Positions 5,667 through 8,570 of a DNA stretch of 8,570 nt are shown piece after piece. This DNA is from JAHIZC01 sp043813305. Its GTDB lineage: Bacteria > Omnitrophota > Gorgyraeia > Gygaellales > Profunditerraquicolaceae. Both the position numbers and the translations under genes were made by a program. The first letter of the stretch is position 1. The number at the start of each line of letters is the position of its first letter. The DNA lies in the NCBI GenBank assembly GCA_043813305.1, contig JBDRLC010000024.1, positions 1-8,570 of the forward strand. Reading direction: 5' to 3'. The notes beneath the pieces are model-generated. The model did no database searches, was not told the origin of the DNA, and saw only the letters and a program-made list of their open reading frames with translations.

Positions 5667-6026
5667 ATGAAAGACTTAAAATCAATTGAGTCAGCATTGC
5701 TAAAAAAAGAAATTCCTAAATTTAACGTAGGGGATACCGTAAAAATCATGGTGAAGATTCCTGAAGGACCGGATAAGACGCGCTTACACCCTTTTGAAGG
5801 CCTGGTAATCGCTAAAAAAGGTTCTGGCTTAAGGGAGAATTTTACCGTAAGAAAGGTTTCTTACGGAGAGGGGATTGAACGAGTGTTCCCTTTGCATTCC
5901 CCGAATATTCAGAGTGTCAAGGTTCTACGTTCAGGCAAGGTAAAGAGGGCAAAATTATATTATTTAAGAGGTAAAATCGGTAAACATGCCACAAAAATAG
6001 AGTCCAAAGAGAAAAACAGTAACTAG
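5667..6026 (+). CDS. rplS: Large ribosomal subunit protein bL19
   Basis: bL19 sits at the interface of the two ribosomal subunits and helps form bridges to 16S rRNA. The 119-residue product covers the whole family length: IPKFNVGDTVKIMVKIPEG near residues 16-34, HPFEGLVIAKKGSGLRENFTVRKVSYGEGIERVFPLHSP in the middle, and KVLRSGKVKRAKLYYLRGKIGKHA before a short lysine-rich tail. The ATG at 5667 is fixed by the AAGGAG ribosome site. It follows trmD by 14 bases, the classical trmD-rplS pair. The last codons (AGTAACTAG) already belong to a heptamer repeat that continues into the spacer, so that repeat supplies the stop codon. Confidence 0.97.
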   Translation: MKDLKSIESALLKKEIPKFNVGDTVKIMVKIPEGPDKTRLHPFEGLVIAKKGSGLRENFTVRKVSYGEGIERVFPLHSPNIQSVKVLRSGKVKRAKLYYLRGKIGKHATKIESKEKNSN

Positions 6027-6083
6027 TAACTGGTAATTTTTTTAAAATTACTAGTTACGAATTACGAGCTTACGAGTTACGAT
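6018..6083. repeat. Heptamer-built hairpin spacer between rplS and rnhB
   Basis: The spacer is made of seven-base words: AGTAACT (6018), AGTAACT (6025), GGTAATT (6032), then TTACGAA (6055), TTACGAG (6062), one extra C, TTACGAG (6070) and TTACGAT (6077). GTAACTGGTAATTTT (6026-6040) pairs with AAAATTACTAGTTAC (6044-6058) through a TTT loop, with one G-U pair. No T-run follows the stem, so it is not a normal terminator, and rnhB probably stays in the same transcript. A further TTACGAA at 6098-6104 lies in the start of rnhB. Confidence 0.85.
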
Positions 6084-6089
6084 AAAACA

Positions 6090-6695
6090 GTGCTCTATTA
6101 CGAAAGGAAACTAAAAAGAAGAGGTTATAGTTTAGTCATTGGTGTAGACGAAGCCGGCCGAGGACCTTTGGCAGGTCCGGTTGTGGCAGCGGCGGTAGCA
6201 CTCAACCGGCGGCGAAGTTTTGGAAATCGCATAGATGATTCAAAAAAATTAAGCAGCCGCTTAAGAGAAAAGGCATTTTGGGAAATTACACAAAATTACG
6301 CGTTTGGCGTCGGCATAGCCAGCGAAAGCTTAATCGATAGGATCAATATTTTAGAGGCCACCCGCATTGCGATGGAAGAAGCGATCAAATCCCTCCTGAT
6401 TAAAATCAATTCCGGAAAAACTCCTAAGATCCACGTGATTGTAGACGGAGATATCGCGTTGAATATTGATTACCCTTATACAGGCATCATCAAAGGGGAT
6501 GCTAAATCAAAGAGTATCGCTTCTGCTTCAATCGTGGCAAAAGTAATCCGTGACCGGATTATGAATCTATATGACCGGATATACCCGCAATACGAATTCG
6601 TAAAACACAAAGGTTATCCCACAAAAAAACACAGGGCAATATTAAAGAAGATCGGTCTTTCAATTATCCATAGAAAAACTTTCCGTTGTGTCTGA
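6090..6695 (+). CDS. rnhB: Ribonuclease HII
   Basis: RNase HII cuts the RNA strand of RNA-DNA hybrids and starts the removal of single ribonucleotides from DNA. The 201-residue product has the complete acidic active site: D20 and E21 in GVDEAGRGPLAGPVVAAAVAL, D119 in VDGD, and D137 in GDAKSKSIASASIVAKVIRD. DDSKKLS (49-55) and the tail HKGYPTKKH then HRKTF are also typical. The GTG at 6090 is chosen because YYERKLKRRGYSLVIGVDE matches the usual N-terminal length; no Shine-Dalgarno site precedes it, so the start is less certain than the gene. Gene order trmD-rplS-rnhB is common in bacteria. Its end overlaps yraN by eight bases. Confidence 0.95.
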   Translation: MLYYERKLKRRGYSLVIGVDEAGRGPLAGPVVAAAVALNRRRSFGNRIDDSKKLSSRLREKAFWEITQNYAFGVGIASESLIDRINILEATRIAMEEAIKSLLIKINSGKTPKIHVIVDGDIALNIDYPYTGIIKGDAKSKSIASASIVAKVIRDRIMNLYDRIYPQYEFVKHKGYPTKKHRAILKKIGLSIIHRKTFRCV

Positions 6696-7068
6696 GAATA
6701 ATCTAAGTTTAGGTAGGTCTGCAGAAGACTGCGCAGTAGATTTACTGAAAAAGAACGGTTATAAGATCTTAGCGAGAAACTATAGAACTAAACTCGGAGA
6801 AATAGATATAGTTGCTGTTGATCAAGATACGATTTGTTTTGTGGAAGTGAAGATGAGGCGGACTGAGAGGTTTGGCTCGCCGCTTGATTCTATCTCTAGA
6901 TTCAAGCAAAGACAGATCTCTAAAGCCGCATTGGTGTATCTTCAGAAAAATAAACTTTTAAATAAAAAGGCTAGATTTGACGTTGTTTCTATGATATATT
7001 TAAAAAACTCACCGCAAATTAATCTAATCAAGAATGCTTTTGAGTTGGAGGAGCGATATGTTGTCTGA
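6688..7068 (+). CDS. yraN: UPF0102 / YraN family nuclease-fold protein
   Basis: The 126-residue product belongs to the YraN (UPF0102) family, which has a restriction-endonuclease-like fold and no firmly settled substrate. It shows the family core GRSAEDCAVDLLKKNGYKILARNYR (9-33), GEIDIVA (37-43) and FVEVKMR (51-57). E14, D40, E53 and K55 make up the expected nuclease-like constellation (E, D, ExK). The GTG at 6688 overlaps the rnhB stop and has no clear ribosome site, so translation probably depends on rnhB. The order rnhB-yraN recurs in many bacteria, which hints at a role linked to nucleic acid repair. The last 11 bases overlap fhs. Confidence 0.9.
   Translation: MSENNLSLGRSAEDCAVDLLKKNGYKILARNYRTKLGEIDIVAVDQDTICFVEVKMRRTERFGSPLDSISRFKQRQISKAALVYLQKNKLLNKKARFDVVSMIYLKNSPQINLIKNAFELEERYVV
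7047..7053 (+). promoter_or_regulatory. Shine-Dalgarno site of fhs within yraN
   Basis: GGAGGAG ends four bases before the ATG at 7058 and lies within the last codons of yraN. It supports 7058 as the fhs start and allows ribosomes to load on fhs without relying on yraN translation. Confidence 0.75.
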
Positions 7069-8570
7069 TATCGAGATTGTTCAGAAGGCAAAAAAGATTC
7101 CCATAGAAAAAATAGCTAGAAAGTTAAAGCTAAACAAAAGATTTCTCATACCTTATACCGATTATATTGCCAAAGTAGATTTAAGTATTTTAGAGAAAGT
7201 AAAGAATAAACCCAAAGGTAAATATATACTGGTTACGGCAATCACTCCCACGCCGTTAGGAGAAGGCAAAACCGTAACTACTATCGGCCTCTCGATGGCC
7301 TTAAACAGATTAGGGAAGCTTACTTCTACTTGTATCAGGCAGCCTTCATTAGGTCCGGTTTTCGGTATAAAAGGCGGAGCTGCCGGCGGAGGTTATTCGC
7401 AGATCTTGCCAATGGAGGATTTTAACCTTCATTTCACCGGAGACGTACATGCCGTAGGCCTGGCGCATAATCTTGCTGCGGCATATTTAGATAATTCTTT
7501 TTTTAAGGGGAACAGGCTGAATATTAACCCCGAACGTATTTACTGGCGCCGGGTATTGGATGTAAGTGACAGGTTCTTAAGGAATATAAAGATCGGTCTT
7601 GGTTCAAAGAGCGACGGTATTCCCCGTGATAGTGGATTTGATATTACCGTGGCCTCAGAGATCATGGCAATCCTGGCTTTAGCCGATGATTTAAATGATT
7701 TGCGTAAGCGTATCGGAAAAATGATTTTGGCCGAGACCTTTGATGGCAAAGCTGTTACTCCGGAAGATATTAAAGTCGCCGGTTCAATGAGCGCGCTTTT
7801 AAGGGATGCGATAAAACCGAATTTTATCCAAACAATAGAGAATACGCCTTGTTTTGTACATGCCGGACCTTTTGCCAATATTGCTCACGGCAATAGTTCG
7901 ATTCTGGCTGATAAAATTGCTCTGCCATTATCGGATTACGTTGTTACGGAGGCGGGCTTTGGAGCTGATTGCGGAGCAGAGAAATTCTTTAATATAAAAT
8001 GCCGCCAGAGCGGGTTGGTTCCGGATGTGGCAGTAATCGTCTCTACGGTTCGCGCGCTAAAGGCGCACAGTGGGAGATTTAATGTGGTAGCAGGAAAACC
8101 TCTGGATGAAGGATTACTCAAGGAAAATATACCTACTTTAGAAGAGGGGCTTTGTAACCTAAAGAAACACATAGAGAATGTTAAATTTTTCGGCGTACCG
8201 GTAGTGGTTGCGGTGAATAGATTCAGTTCTGATACGGATAGAGAGATAGACTTCATAAAACGTAAAGCGATTGAATTCGGGGCAGAGGATTGCCAGCTCA
8301 GCGAAGTTTGGTCTAAGGGATCAAAGGGGGGCTTAGAGTTAGGTCGAGCCGTAATCAAGGCAAGCTCGCTTTCTAAAAACTTCAAGTTTCTTTATCCGTT
8401 AGATATACCGATTAAAGAGAAGATCGAGTCTATCGCTACGAAGATCTATGGCGCTAAAGATGTAGAATATTCAGGAGAAGCGGAAGAAAAAATTCAGCTC
8501 TTTACTAAGCAGGGCTGGGATAATCTGCCTATCTGTATGGCTAAGACGCATCTATCGCTATCTCATGATC
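7058..8570 (+). CDS. fhs: Formate-tetrahydrofolate ligase, 3' end cut off
   Basis: Fhs joins formate to tetrahydrofolate using ATP, giving 10-formyltetrahydrofolate for purine synthesis or, in acetogens, the methyl branch of the Wood-Ljungdahl pathway. The frame is open from 7058 to the window end (504 codons) without a stop; the family has about 550-560 residues, so roughly the last 50 are missing. Visible landmarks are the P-loop TPLGEGKT (65-72), RQPSLGP (94-100), the signature GIKGGAAGGGY (103-113), MEDFNLHFTGDVHAV (119-133), ITVASEIMAILAL near 195 and the late LPICMAKTHLSLS. The ATG is supported by GGAGGAG and by the family-like N-terminus SDIEIVQKAKKIPIEKIA. It overlaps yraN by 11 bases. 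By itself the gene does not prove acetogenesis. Confidence 0.96.
   Translation, partial: MLSDIEIVQKAKKIPIEKIARKLKLNKRFLIPYTDYIAKVDLSILEKVKNKPKGKYILVTAITPTPLGEGKTVTTIGLSMALNRLGKLTSTCIRQPSLGPVFGIKGGAAGGGYSQILPMEDFNLHFTGDVHAVGLAHNLAAAYLDNSFFKGNRLNINPERIYWRRVLDVSDRFLRNIKIGLGSKSDGIPRDSGFDITVASEIMAILALADDLNDLRKRIGKMILAETFDGKAVTPEDIKVAGSMSALLRDAIKPNFIQTIENTPCFVHAGPFANIAHGNSSILADKIALPLSDYVVTEAGFGADCGAEKFFNIKCRQSGLVPDVAVIVSTVRALKAHSGRFNVVAGKPLDEGLLKENIPTLEEGLCNLKKHIENVKFFGVPVVVAVNRFSSDTDREIDFIKRKAIEFGAEDCQLSEVWSKGSKGGLELGRAVIKASSLSKNFKFLYPLDIPIKEKIESIATKIYGAKDVEYSGEAEEKIQLFTKQGWDNLPICMAKTHLSLSHD

Noticed and set aside
6026..6058. Rho-independent terminator after rplS
   Set aside because: The stem is strong but AT-rich with no T-run after it on either strand, and rnhB follows at once.
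7540..8385. Two antisense ORFs within fhs (7540-7878 and 7936-8385)
   Set aside because: They mirror an intact, well-conserved fhs frame and resemble no family, so they are shadows of its codon use.

Overview
The window reads as a chromosomal housekeeping stretch from an uncultivated, probably anaerobic bacterium. Coding density is high, every recognisable gene is on the + strand, and genes are often joined by short overlaps. The signs of anaerobic life are indirect: an iron-sulfur type epoxyqueuosine reductase (QueH) and formate-tetrahydrofolate ligase. I cannot fix the taxon. The order ruvB-queH-DUF2905-spoIID-queA-tgt resembles clusters in Firmicutes and several candidate phyla. The abundance of palindromes and short-word repeats gives me an impression of Omnitrophota-like genomes, but that is only a guess.

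Layout. Positions 1-193 are the 3' end of ruvB. A 121-bp imperfect palindrome carrying TTAGGG-like words (196-316) separates it from queH (341-883). A DUF2905 small membrane protein (859-1074), a SpoIID/LytB-type exported peptidoglycan enzyme (1059-2210) and queA (2207-3256) follow with overlapping ends. About 575 bp without a convincing gene (3257-3832) come next, rich in hairpins and bounded by perfect 16-bp inverted repeats. Then come tgt (3833-4963), trmD (4966-5652), rplS (5667-6026), a heptamer-built hairpin spacer, rnhB (6090-6695), yraN (6688-7068) and fhs (from 7058, cut by the window end).

How the genes work together. QueH, QueA and Tgt belong to queuosine modification of tRNA position 34: Tgt exchanges guanine for preQ1, QueA makes epoxyqueuosine and QueH reduces it. 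TrmD methylates G37 of the same anticodon loop in other tRNAs, and L19 is its classical operon partner. RuvB and RNase HII serve recombination and RNA-in-DNA removal, and YraN is a nuclease-fold protein of unsettled role. Fhs activates formate for folate one-carbon metabolism.

No known defence, mobile or biosynthetic system is visible. The unusual material is repeat structure: a 14-bp-arm palindrome inserted in frame in queA, a CAGAACC heptamer run inside tgt, a heptamer hairpin between rplS and rnhB, the telomere-word palindrome after ruvB, and the inverted-repeat-bounded structured block between queA and tgt. These suggest that palindromic or short-word elements have spread through this genome, sometimes into reading frames.
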